Of a stretch of DNA of 5,711 nucleotides, positions 1-5,699 are shown in pieces. The position numbers were made by a program, and so were the translations under genes. Under the pieces are notes generated by a model. It saw nothing but the letters and a program-made list of their open reading frames with translations. It was not told where the DNA came from and ran no database searches. Source of the DNA: an uncultured Ruminococcus sp. (GTDB lineage: Bacteria > Bacillota > Clostridia > Oscillospirales > Ruminococcaceae); NCBI GenBank assembly GCA_937901485.1, contig CALGTT010000429.1:1-5711 (forward strand), written 5' to 3'. Numbering within the stretch: position 1 is the first letter of the stretch; every line of letters begins with the position of its first letter.

Positions 1-1728
1 CTGTCTAACGTTTTTATCACAGTTGATGATTTTACAGAGATTTTTTCGCAGGGCCGCTTCAAATGCTGCAGCTTCGCTAGCAGACAGTGCACCATACACA
101 CCAGAAGCATCAATGGAATTTACCACACCATCCTGATTATAATCAGCTAATGTACATTGCAGATCGGACATAGTATTTTCCCCGACACCACCACTTGCAG
201 AGAAATTTAAAATCATCTGTGCATCAACAGCGGTTAATGTTTTATCATAATCTACATCACCCAACTGAAGATTCAGTGCAATCAGTCGAGAATAATCACT
301 TTCAGGAATTAAGTATGTTGCAATTGATCCCAAATTGTGGACGAGGTTATTTTTATTATCAACAAGCTGATAAGATACATTGGTAATATTCCCGCCGCCA
401 GTGCCGTTCAGAATTCTAACGAACCACTTGTTTCCAGACAGGTAATTCTCAATATCATCATCCAAGCTGCCATAATCAAGTACAAGGGTTCCACTGTATG
501 GTGCAGCTTCTGTACTGCCCACAACGCCTACTCCATGATACTGGTATGCTGCTGACGGATAAGTAGTTGTTGTTCCTCGTGCGGTGTACAAATCCATGTT
601 GTATCGATAATTTGTTGTCAGCGTCAAAAGTCCAACAAGATTTACCTCATGGTGTGCAACATTCATATAAAAGAAAATATTTGAACCGCCTCCGGATCTA
701 ACACTACTAAAAGCAGGAAGCCTCGTACCTGACTTTGAACTTTCCCAATTATTTGTTGTATTTGCACTGACAAGATTCAAAGCATCATACATAACCCATA
801 CATAACCGCCATTATACCAATCATTACCCCAGGAATTAGCAACCTTAAAAGCACCTTTTTCAGATTCTTCAATCAATCCATTTCCATTTACATCGCATTT
901 AATTCCATCATTATATCCAACAACAGTTAAAGCATGGGCATCGATATTGCCTGATGCATCTGGTGCAGGAATTGATGCTCGATACACTGCTGCTTCGCCA
1001 GTTGTAGTAGATTTTGTCAGCCAATTCGATAATCCGGGACCTGCAACTACATTGATCACCAATGGTTTTCCAGCACATAAGTATTGCTTGACTGTTTCTA
1101 ATTGGCTGTCGGTACAGGAGGTGATCTGGTTAGTATTATATGTTGAAATTGATACAGCTCCGCTAGTACTAAGTCTTGTGCTGAGTGCTTCAATCATCGC
1201 TTCTGTATTGGTAGACCACGCATAATTATAATTATAACCATTATATGGGCAATCCTCAAGAGTTAATGCACCTTGCCTTTTAAGAACTTCATATATATTG
1301 GGAACATTTGAACCTTCATCAACACCACGATTTACAAGATTATACGTCCAAGCTGGTGAATATGTATTAGTTGCTGTAGTAACAATGTTATTTAGTTTGT
1401 TTGCTTCATAAGTAAACTGGTAATAAGTCGTTGCCCATGCACAACATGCCCCAACTCCTCCTTGATCTCCAATCTCTGGAAAATAGTCAGACATCGATAG
1501 ATCAATAGAACTCAATGTTGTACTACGAGAATGACTTACTGCCTCCGTTTCATGAGAAGAATACTCTTGTAACAGGGCTTCTTCCTCCTCGTTTGTAAGT
1601 GTAATTCCGCCCATTCCATACTGCGTATAATCAATCTCCGTTTCAGCAGTCGCCATCGTAGTTGTCATCGATGCACAAAACGCACACAAAGACGCAGTAG
1701 CAATTGCTCTTTTAAACATATTTTTCAT
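1..1728 (-). CDS. Secreted papain-like (C1A-type) cysteine peptidase with C-terminal dockerin; 3' end beyond window
   Basis: The minus-strand frame is open from ATG 1728 to base 1 (576 codons, no stop), so the C-terminus is missing. Residues 1-28 form a signal peptide (KR-rich start, hydrophobic core, likely cut after MATA). The papain catalytic set is complete: the QGGVGACCAWA block puts the nucleophile at Cys95 (six residues after Gln89, the papain Gln19-Cys25 spacing), His265 lies in DAHALTVVGY, and Asn298 in ANSWGNDW. Only about 50 residues lie between signal and catalytic domain, with no recognisable I29 propeptide. A 12-residue EF-hand-like loop (Asp279 to Glu290) sits between His and Asn. 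Residues about 335-475 look beta-rich and may be an accessory domain. Dockerin-type calcium loops follow at Asp491-Asp502 and Asp529-Asp540. The start is supported by AGAGGG upstream of ATG 1728. It lies 17 bases after the preceding gene's stop, so the two are probably co-transcribed. The dockerin suggests attachment to a cohesin scaffold outside the cell (inference). The family call is secure; the substrate is unknown. Confidence 0.93.
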   Translation of the reverse strand, partial: MKNMFKRAIATASLCAFCASMTTTMATAETEIDYTQYGMGGITLTNEEEEALLQEYSSHETEAVSHSRSTTLSSIDLSMSDYFPEIGDQGGVGACCAWATTYYQFTYEANKLNNIVTTATNTYSPAWTYNLVNRGVDEGSNVPNIYEVLKRQGALTLEDCPYNGYNYNYAWSTNTEAMIEALSTRLSTSGAVSISTYNTNQITSCTDSQLETVKQYLCAGKPLVINVVAGPGLSNWLTKSTTTGEAAVYRASIPAPDASGNIDAHALTVVGYNDGIKCDVNGNGLIEESEKGAFKVANSWGNDWYNGGYVWVMYDALNLVSANTTNNWESSKSGTRLPAFSSVRSGGGSNIFFYMNVAHHEVNLVGLLTLTTNYRYNMDLYTARGTTTTYPSAAYQYHGVGVVGSTEAAPYSGTLVLDYGSLDDDIENYLSGNKWFVRILNGTGGGNITNVSYQLVDNKNNLVHNLGSIATYLIPESDYSRLIALNLQLGDVDYDKTLTAVDAQMILNFSASGGVGENTMSDLQCTLADYNQDGVVNSIDASGVYGALSASEAAAFEAALRKNLCKIINCDKNVRQ

Positions 1729-1745
1729 AATAACATCCCTCTTTT

Positions 1746-2540
1746 CTACTGAACCATGTATTCTTCCAGTGTACCAGTATATCCAGCCCCCACTGCTGCA
1801 GCATACTGCAAAATGCAGGCAGCGTCCGTTGCGTTAACAGCACCATCACCATTGATGTCGCCATAGACAGCAGGAGGCTTCACATTTCCTTCAATTGTAT
1901 AATACTGCACAACCGGACTTACATTGGGATCATCCTCAAGACACGCATACTGTGCGACAAAATCGGAATGATGCAGTGACAGGCGCACTCTGTAAATATC
2001 CACAATGCTGTCCTCGTAGCTTCCCTCCGCATAATCAGTCTCAAAATGCGAAACATCCTTGAAATTGTACTCCACGCTGTACATTGTGCATTCCGTTCCA
2101 TTTTCGGTTGTTGCGATTCCACTTGTTTCCATTGTCTTTGCAACCCAATGATAGGAATAGAGTGCGGAATCCTCCGTGGATTCGATCAGCGTATGCTCAT
2201 ACCATTCAGCAGGCAGACCGAATATCTCCGGTGTATCATCCAGTTCGCCGCCAACAGGCTCATCACAGTATACATAGAACTTGATACCATGACCGCCGTC
2301 TATCGTGTAATACCTGAGAGCCTGATAATCCGGCAGTACAGTCTCCTCTGGCAGTGTTTCTTCTGCTTCAAAGCCATACAGCTCGCAGTATTCAAGGTAC
2401 ACCTCATAATCTGAAAGTGTGTGGTAATACAGGAAATCCTTCGCAGTTTCGCCTTCAGCCGAAACAATTACAGTGGTCATGGATGCACAGAATGCGAGCA
2501 TGGTTGATAAAGCAATGATGTTCTGTTTCAGTTTTCTCAT
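1746..2540 (-). CDS. Secreted acidic protein with a single C-terminal dockerin-type repeat, function unknown
   Basis: This ORF encodes 264 residues. ATG 2540 follows GGAGG with 7-nt spacing. Residues 1-28 are a signal peptide with likely cleavage at VSA|EG. Its AFCASMTT stretch (16-23) is identical, at the same positions, to that of the downstream peptidase. The mature protein is rich in Asp, Glu and Tyr. The central region (about 30-220) belongs to no family I recognise. It contains two similar short motifs, RYYTIDG (76-82) and QYYTIEG (212-218), which hint at a duplicated unit. Residues 226-252 hold one dockerin calcium loop (Asp228, Asn230, Asp232, Asn236, Asp239) and its helix. No second loop follows, although type I dockerins normally have two. 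The stop is 17 bases before the cysteine peptidase start, so co-expression is very likely. A role as inhibitor, chaperone or substrate-binding partner of the peptidase is conceivable from context only. Confidence 0.85.
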   Translation of the reverse strand: MRKLKQNIIALSTMLAFCASMTTVIVSAEGETAKDFLYYHTLSDYEVYLEYCELYGFEAEETLPEETVLPDYQALRYYTIDGGHGIKFYVYCDEPVGGELDDTPEIFGLPAEWYEHTLIESTEDSALYSYHWVAKTMETSGIATTENGTECTMYSVEYNFKDVSHFETDYAEGSYEDSIVDIYRVRLSLHHSDFVAQYACLEDDPNVSPVVQYYTIEGNVKPPAVYGDINGDGAVNATDAACILQYAAAVGAGYTGTLEEYMVQ

Positions 2541-2559
2541 AATAAGACCTCCGTTCTGT

Positions 2560-2587
2560 ATGTTATAACGAATGAAATTGCTGTCAA
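2560..2587 (-). promoter_or_regulatory. Candidate promoter directly upstream of the dockerin protein-peptidase pair
   Basis: On the minus strand a perfect TTGACA (2587-2582) is followed after 16 bp by TAACAT (2565-2560). The alternative -10 TATAAC (2567-2562) would leave only 14 bp. Transcription would start about 20 nt before the GGAGG and ATG of the 264-residue protein. The -35 is strong and the -10 mediocre, so this is a moderate candidate. Confidence 0.4.
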
Positions 2588-2588
2588 T

Positions 2589-2765
2589 TCAGCCTGTAGG
2601 AGATTTTTGCAACAATTCCACAAAACAGTTACTGCATCGGTGACACCCTCTTTCATTTACATTATTCTTCTGTAAAATCAAACCATCTTTATAAACATTA
2701 TACGAAAAATTATGTTGCGGTTCAAGTGGTTTTGCGTAATCGGAAATAGTGTTGACTATTCTCAT
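2589..2765 (-). CDS. Small hypothetical protein (58 aa) with CxxCxxC motif, directly after agrB
   Basis: This short ORF begins with ATG 2765, one base after the agrB stop (TAGCATG), and ends at TGA 2591-2589. The product has 58 residues, no signal peptide and no membrane segment. Its most distinctive part is GCHRCSNC (40-47), giving Cys41, Cys44 and Cys47 in CxxCxxC spacing, followed by an amphipathic tail FVELLQK. Three closely spaced cysteines could bind zinc or an iron-sulfur cluster, or take part in disulfide chemistry. The fourth Cys of a ferredoxin motif is absent. The Shine-Dalgarno is weak (GTGGA), so translation would depend on coupling to agrB. Against it, a good promoter lies inside the ORF and an ORF this long can arise by chance. 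I do not recognise the family. It could be a true agr-linked small protein, a gene remnant, or non-coding leader. Confidence 0.4.
   Translation of the reverse strand: MRIVNTISDYAKPLEPQHNFSYNVYKDGLILQKNNVNERGCHRCSNCFVELLQKSPTG
2697..2725 (-). promoter_or_regulatory. Candidate promoter TTGAAC-N17-TATAAT inside the small ORF
   Basis: On the minus strand TTGAAC (2725-2720) is followed by exactly 17 bp and a perfect TATAAT (2702-2697). A start near 2690 would give about a 150-nt leader before the 264-residue secreted protein. This is the best-matched promoter in the agrB-effector gap. It could express the secreted pair independently of the agr operon. No convincing LytTR-type repeat was found just upstream of it. 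Confidence 0.55.
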
Positions 2766-2766
2766 G

Positions 2767-3363
2767 CTAAATCCACTTAATTATCTTTTTCTCGTGAAAT
2801 GTATTTTTTACTTTTCCTGCCAGCACAAGAAATCCCAGGCAAAGTATTGCCAATGAAATAGTACTATAGAATGTTTTTACTCGTGCGGCGATAGAAACCA
2901 ACACAATACAACATTCAAGAGCAAGAATCAACCTAGTTCGTTTACAGTATACATGTCGTTCAACTTCATCCAAAGGCTTGTTCTTATCCTCAATAGGTGC
3001 AATCAAAAGAATCACGATACTACCTACAAACATCAGACAACTGCAAATAAGCCTTCCTAATGGCAGGAATCTTATTACCAAAAGAACTGCAGTTATCATT
3101 ACAATGGAATAGAGATAACAGCGTAGATGTGTCTTGGCGTGATAGCCGCCTGCAAAGCTCCGTAATGGCATGTAAGCTGCCATGAACAGAACGCTCTCCC
3201 AGAACATACCACACACTGCACCGATGACAAGTGTGGTCAGAAAATTGAAAGCAAGATTCAATCCCTGCTGTACGCCATAACGATAAATTTCCTTATCTTC
3301 CGACAAAATCACACGCTGTTTCTCAAATCCATCAACGATCCGTTCTGATAATTTATAAAACAT
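2767..3363 (-). CDS. agrB: AgrB-type accessory gene regulator peptidase, autoinducer precursor processing
   Basis: This 198-residue integral membrane protein is close to the usual AgrB length (about 190). AgrB proteins are membrane cysteine endopeptidases that cut the C-terminal tail of AgrD and form the thiolactone intermediate. The catalytic pair is visible as His75 in GGYHA and Cys82 in LRCY, seven residues apart as in Staphylococcus aureus His77/Cys84. The preceding PLRSFAGG and the later APIEDKNKPLD (about 122-132) are typical of the family. Hydrophobic segments lie at about 41-64, 85-100, 105-122, 144-160 and 167-185. I chose ATG 3363, which shares one base with the agrD stop (TGATG). 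The TTG one codon earlier is in the same frame but less likely. The one-base overlap implies translational coupling with its substrate peptide. Confidence 0.95.
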   Translation of the reverse strand: MFYKLSERIVDGFEKQRVILSEDKEIYRYGVQQGLNLAFNFLTTLVIGAVCGMFWESVLFMAAYMPLRSFAGGYHAKTHLRCYLYSIVMITAVLLVIRFLPLGRLICSCLMFVGSIVILLIAPIEDKNKPLDEVERHVYCKRTRLILALECCIVLVSIAARVKTFYSTISLAILCLGFLVLAGKVKNTFHEKKIIKWI

Positions 3364-3506
3364 CAAAACTTACGAAGCTTCTTCGCAGCCTCAGGCATCT
3401 CGTCCTGATGCATGGTATACATACATGCTGAATTAGCCAACAGCGTAGTAATAACGAGTGCCAGTGCTGCCATCATACCAGCATACTTCTGCATAAAATT
3501 CTTCAT
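3363..3506 (-). CDS. agrD: AgrD-type cyclic autoinducer peptide precursor (47 aa)
   Basis: A short ORF encodes 47 residues with a perfect GGGAGG 8 nt before ATG 3506. The layout is that of AgrD. It has an amphipathic, hydrophobic N-terminal part (about 3-24), a central cysteine (Cys28) in NSACMYTM, and a charged tail with the MPEAAKKLRKF ending seen in clostridial cyclic-lactone autoinducer precursors. By analogy the mature signal would be a five-residue thiolactone, Cys28 closing on Met32, with a few residues such as NSA ahead of it. The exact N-terminus cannot be read from sequence. The stop overlaps the agrB start, and the AgrC/AgrA pair lies immediately upstream, so all four parts of a peptide quorum-sensing circuit are present. 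Its ribosome binding site lies in one arm of the 3513-3580 inverted repeat, suggesting controlled expression. Confidence 0.92.
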   Translation of the reverse strand: MKNFMQKYAGMMAALALVITTLLANSACMYTMHQDEMPEAAKKLRKF

Positions 3507-3512
3507 TGAAAA

Positions 3513-3580
3513 AACCTCCCTTCGGGTATTCTTTTCGGCATCTAAATTATACCAAAAATGAAATACCCGTGCGGGAGGTT
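3513..3580 (-). promoter_or_regulatory. Inverted repeat overlapping the agrD ribosome binding site; possible attenuator or terminator
   Basis: Two arms can pair: 3513-3520 with 3573-3580 (8 bp, AACCTCCC/GGGAGGTT) and 3523-3530 with 3562-3569 (8 bp, CGGGTATT/AATACCCG). A 2x3 internal loop separates the stems and the apical loop is 31 nt (3531-3561). In minus-strand RNA the 5' arm carries ACCTCCC, a mimic of the 16S anti-Shine-Dalgarno, and the 3' arm carries the agrD GGGAGG. A six-T run (3514-3509) overlaps the foot of the 3' arm. Both a hairpin hiding the ribosome binding site and an intrinsic terminator of agrC read-through fit. Each arm can also form a tiny local hairpin (CCC/GGG), so competing folds are possible. 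The repeat is directly visible; its function is inferred. Confidence 0.75.
3546..3554 (-). promoter_or_regulatory. agrD: Extended -10 promoter element for agrD-agrB, inside the inverted-repeat loop
   Basis: TGGTATAAT on the minus strand (3554-3546) is a perfect extended -10. The -35 position at 17-bp spacing (3574-3569) reads CCGCAC, unlike TTGACA, as expected for an activator-dependent promoter. The predicted start, near 3539, lies in the loop of the inverted repeat, so this transcript would contain only the 3' arm. The same TGGTATAAT precedes the response regulator gene. Confidence 0.65.
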
Positions 3581-3606
3581 GTAATAATTTACAGTTTCAT
3601 TGTAAT
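3577..3606 (-). promoter_or_regulatory. Direct repeat with 21-bp period, candidate LytTR (AgrA) binding site
   Basis: On the minus strand ATTACAATG (3606-3598) and ATTACAACC (3585-3577) repeat with a 12-bp gap, a period of two helical turns. AgrA and other LytTR regulators bind two 9-bp direct repeats with 12-13 bp between them, just upstream of poor -35 boxes. The proximal copy ends 2 bp before the -35 position of the agrD promoter. The sequence is not the staphylococcal consensus. A TTACA-N7-TGTAA palindrome (3589-3605) overlaps it, and an ACAGTT half-site lies in the spacer. Geometry supports the call; sequence alone does not prove it. Confidence 0.45.
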
Positions 3607-3617
3607 TTTCTAAGATT

Positions 3618-4898
3618 TTAGGTTGTGTATAGAATCACTTCAGCAGTAAATGTACTTGCATCATGCTTCAGACGAAGTGCACCCTGATATTTCTCAGCAG
3701 CTTTTCTGACATTCTGTAAACCTCTGCCATGTTCAGTTTTTTCTTCTTTTGTAGTCACAAGCTCACCATTTTCATATTGAACATCTCCATTATAGCTATT
3801 GCTCACATGGATCAGCAGCATTCCCTTCTGATAGGAAATTCGAATAGACAGCAGACACTCTCCATCGACCTTTGAAATTGCTGTCAATGCATTATCCAGA
3901 AGATTTGTTAGAATAACGGACAAATCTACAATTTCAATTGCAAGTTCTGTAGGAACATTTGCGTTCACATCAATATGGAGATTTGAATTTGAAACATTAA
4001 TCAATTTGTAGTTGATGACACTGTCAATTACTACATTGCCTGTTACAGAGTAGAGCGTTTTGATATTCTGATAATTTCTTGTCAGTTCATTGATATAGGA
4101 AGTCGCCTCTTTTTTCTTTCCATCATTAATAAAGCTTTGTAGCAAAAATAGATGGTTGTTCATATCATGCTTGAAAGCTCGTACATCCTCAACAGATTCC
4201 TGCATAATCGTACACTGATTATAAAAATACGAACGTTCCTGTTCAGCAATGGCAGAGTTCAATTGCTTTTCATATGCATCAGCAAGAGAATCATAAAGGA
4301 AGAACACAACAACATTAATAAAAAATGTTATAACGACCGAAGTTACTATCGTGCTTTGTGCGACCCCACTTGAAACATGAAAGAGCACTTCCATCACAAT
4401 GGTTGCAATTGGAATGAAAATTGATGCAAGAAATAGCCACAAAGGCATGGTATTATGTTTTCTGACATTCACAATGTTTTCAATTAAAAGCACGATGAAA
4501 AAATAAAGAATTTTACAAATAACAAGCCCAGCGATATTTGAATATCCATACTCTTGCAAAGGTGATATTTTTGTCATCGTCAACGCGGTCATTACTACTT
4601 CTGCTGCAAAGCCAACAAAATAAATGTATATTACTGCCAATAACTGCTTTTTTATTCCTGATTCATAGCACCGGGCAATGACAAACAGAGAAATCAAGTT
4701 CACCAACAGCATAATGACAGGAATATCAATGAAGAAATGAACAAAACTTGTCCCCAAGAAATAGAGCATATATGCACCGATTACCTGTTTCCCAATACCT
4801 TGCTTTAAGGAAAAGAAAACAGACATAAATCGTTTGTAAATATACAACGAAAATAAGTTTGCGATCAAATATACAATATCATATAGTGTAATCTCCAT
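3618..4898 (-). CDS. agrC: AgrC-like membrane sensor histidine kinase (GHKL type)
   Basis: This 426-residue protein is close to the AgrC length. About 200 N-terminal residues form six or seven hydrophobic segments (roughly 5-22, 40-60, 62-76, 86-105, 122-141, 152-174 and 182-201), the expected peptide-sensing membrane domain. A helical linker (about 205-235) leads to the dimerisation helix with the phospho-acceptor His244 in FKHDMNNH, the HPK10-type H-box of AgrC-like kinases. The ATP-binding domain shows the N-box LTNLLDNA (Asn332, Asn336) and the G-box GRGLQNV (391-397). ATG 4898 has GGGAGG at 8-nt spacing and starts 16 bases after the response regulator stop, so the two are an operonic pair. 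It probably binds the cyclic peptide outside the cell and phosphorylates the LytTR regulator. The agrC symbol rests on context and architecture. Confidence 0.93.
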   Translation of the reverse strand: MEITLYDIVYLIANLFSLYIYKRFMSVFFSLKQGIGKQVIGAYMLYFLGTSFVHFFIDIPVIMLLVNLISLFVIARCYESGIKKQLLAVIYIYFVGFAAEVVMTALTMTKISPLQEYGYSNIAGLVICKILYFFIVLLIENIVNVRKHNTMPLWLFLASIFIPIATIVMEVLFHVSSGVAQSTIVTSVVITFFINVVVFFLYDSLADAYEKQLNSAIAEQERSYFYNQCTIMQESVEDVRAFKHDMNNHLFLLQSFINDGKKKEATSYINELTRNYQNIKTLYSVTGNVVIDSVINYKLINVSNSNLHIDVNANVPTELAIEIVDLSVILTNLLDNALTAISKVDGECLLSIRISYQKGMLLIHVSNSYNGDVQYENGELVTTKEEKTEHGRGLQNVRKAAEKYQGALRLKHDASTFTAEVILYTT

Positions 4899-4914
4899 AG
4901 GAAATACCTCCCGT

Positions 4915-5637
4915 TCATCCCTGGTTCAACGCAAGCTGCATCTCCCGAATTTCACTGCGTCTTGATTGTGCAATCGGCAGAACAACATGGTTTGCCATTT
5001 CAACGGTTTCATAAGTAAACTTTCTTGCCTGTAGTGTATTGATCAGATAACTTTTGTGAATCCGAACAAAATGATAATTGCGAAGCTGCTGCTCCACGTT
5101 CTCAAGGTCGCCATAGAATTTATCTTTTTGATTTCTGAAATAGATGACAATTTTACGTTTGTTGTTCTCAAAATACAGAATATCCCTAATTGCAACCTTA
5201 TGAACGTCATGTCCGATCTTGTACGCAAACGCTTCTGCCTTTAAATTCAGCTTATGCATCAGTTTTACAAAAGCCTTTTCAATTTTTTCCTCCGTCAGAG
5301 GTTTCGGGAGAAAATGAATGGGATCAAAATCAAAAACTTCAATTGCATATTCTGTTTTGCCAGAGATATAAACAATCTGTGTGGACTCGTTGCCCAATGT
5401 TTCACGCAAAATCTTGCTGATTTCAATTCCGGATGCTCCATCCATTTCAATATCCAGAAAAACAACATCATAGAATAAACCGTTTCTTAAATGATTCTGA
5501 AAAACATCGCCACTGTTGTAAATATCGACCTCACAGTGCACATCATATTTTTTTGTGATTGCAATAAGGAGCATTTCAACCTGTGAGCAAACAAGATCAT
5601 CGTCATCCACAACCGCAATTTTAATCATATTATCCAT
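4915..5637 (-). CDS. agrA: LytTR-family response regulator, AgrA-like
   Basis: This 240-residue protein joins a receiver domain (about 5-120) to a LytTR DNA-binding domain (about 135-236). The receiver has the acidic cluster VVDDDD (9-14), phospho-acceptor Asp62 in VVFLDIEM, Ser92 in YISG, and Lys112 in LPKPL. The LytTR part shows ILYFE, a basic NNKRK stretch and FVRIHKSYLIN, all typical. Phosphorylated regulators of this class bind paired 9-bp direct repeats and activate promoters. The start at ATG 5637 (MDNMIKIAVVDD) is preferred. The frame continues upstream to a TTG at 5682, but that extension runs through a strong -10 (5676-5671). GGTGG just upstream is a modest ribosome binding site, and ATG 5628 is an alternative. 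It is the first gene of the locus, followed after 16 bases by its kinase. Confidence 0.93.
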   Translation of the reverse strand: MDNMIKIAVVDDDDLVCSQVEMLLIAITKKYDVHCEVDIYNSGDVFQNHLRNGLFYDVVFLDIEMDGASGIEISKILRETLGNESTQIVYISGKTEYAIEVFDFDPIHFLPKPLTEEKIEKAFVKLMHKLNLKAEAFAYKIGHDVHKVAIRDILYFENNKRKIVIYFRNQKDKFYGDLENVEQQLRNYHFVRIHKSYLINTLQARKFTYETVEMANHVVLPIAQSRRSEIREMQLALNQG

Positions 5638-5670
5638 ACGACCACCATCCACCCATATAAAATTGCAACC

Positions 5671-5699
5671 ATTATACCACAAAATCCAATAATATGCAA
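5671..5699 (-). promoter_or_regulatory. agrA: Promoter of the agrA-agrC operon
   Basis: On the minus strand TTGCAT (5699-5694) is followed by 17 bp and TATAAT (5676-5671), with TGG directly before it as an extended -10. The predicted start near 5664 gives about a 27-nt leader to ATG 5637. Only 12 bp upstream of the -35 are inside the window, so any regulator site further up is not visible. Confidence 0.7.

Noticed and set aside
947..1225. 92-codon plus-strand ORF
   Set aside because: It lies antisense to the conserved catalytic region of the peptidase, has no ribosome binding site that I can see, and resembles no known protein.
2046..2414. 122-codon plus-strand ORF and overlapping shorter frames
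   Set aside because: It is antisense to the signal-peptide- and dockerin-bearing protein; the Cys- and Ile-rich composition is typical of a shadow frame.
2466..2495. Lipoprotein signal (cysteine in LAFC) in the secreted dockerin protein
   Set aside because: The residue before Cys is Phe instead of Ala, Gly or Ser, and a normal cleavage site (VSA|EG) follows.
2625..2633. ACAGTTACT, similar to an AgrA half-site, upstream of the effector pair
   Set aside because: No partner repeat lies at 21-22 bp on either side, so it is a lone half-site within an AT-rich region.
3364..3366. TTG start for agrB one codon before ATG 3363
   Set aside because: ATG 3363 directly overlaps the agrD stop as TGATG, a classic coupled start; the TTG adds only one residue.
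3589..3605. TTACA-N7-TGTAA palindrome as an independent operator or terminator
   Set aside because: The five-base arms are too short for a terminator and overlap the better-supported direct repeat, so it was not listed separately.
5638..5682. N-terminal extension of the response regulator from a TTG at 5682
   Set aside because: The extra 15 codons cover the TATAAT of a strong promoter, and ATG 5637 gives a normal receiver-domain start.
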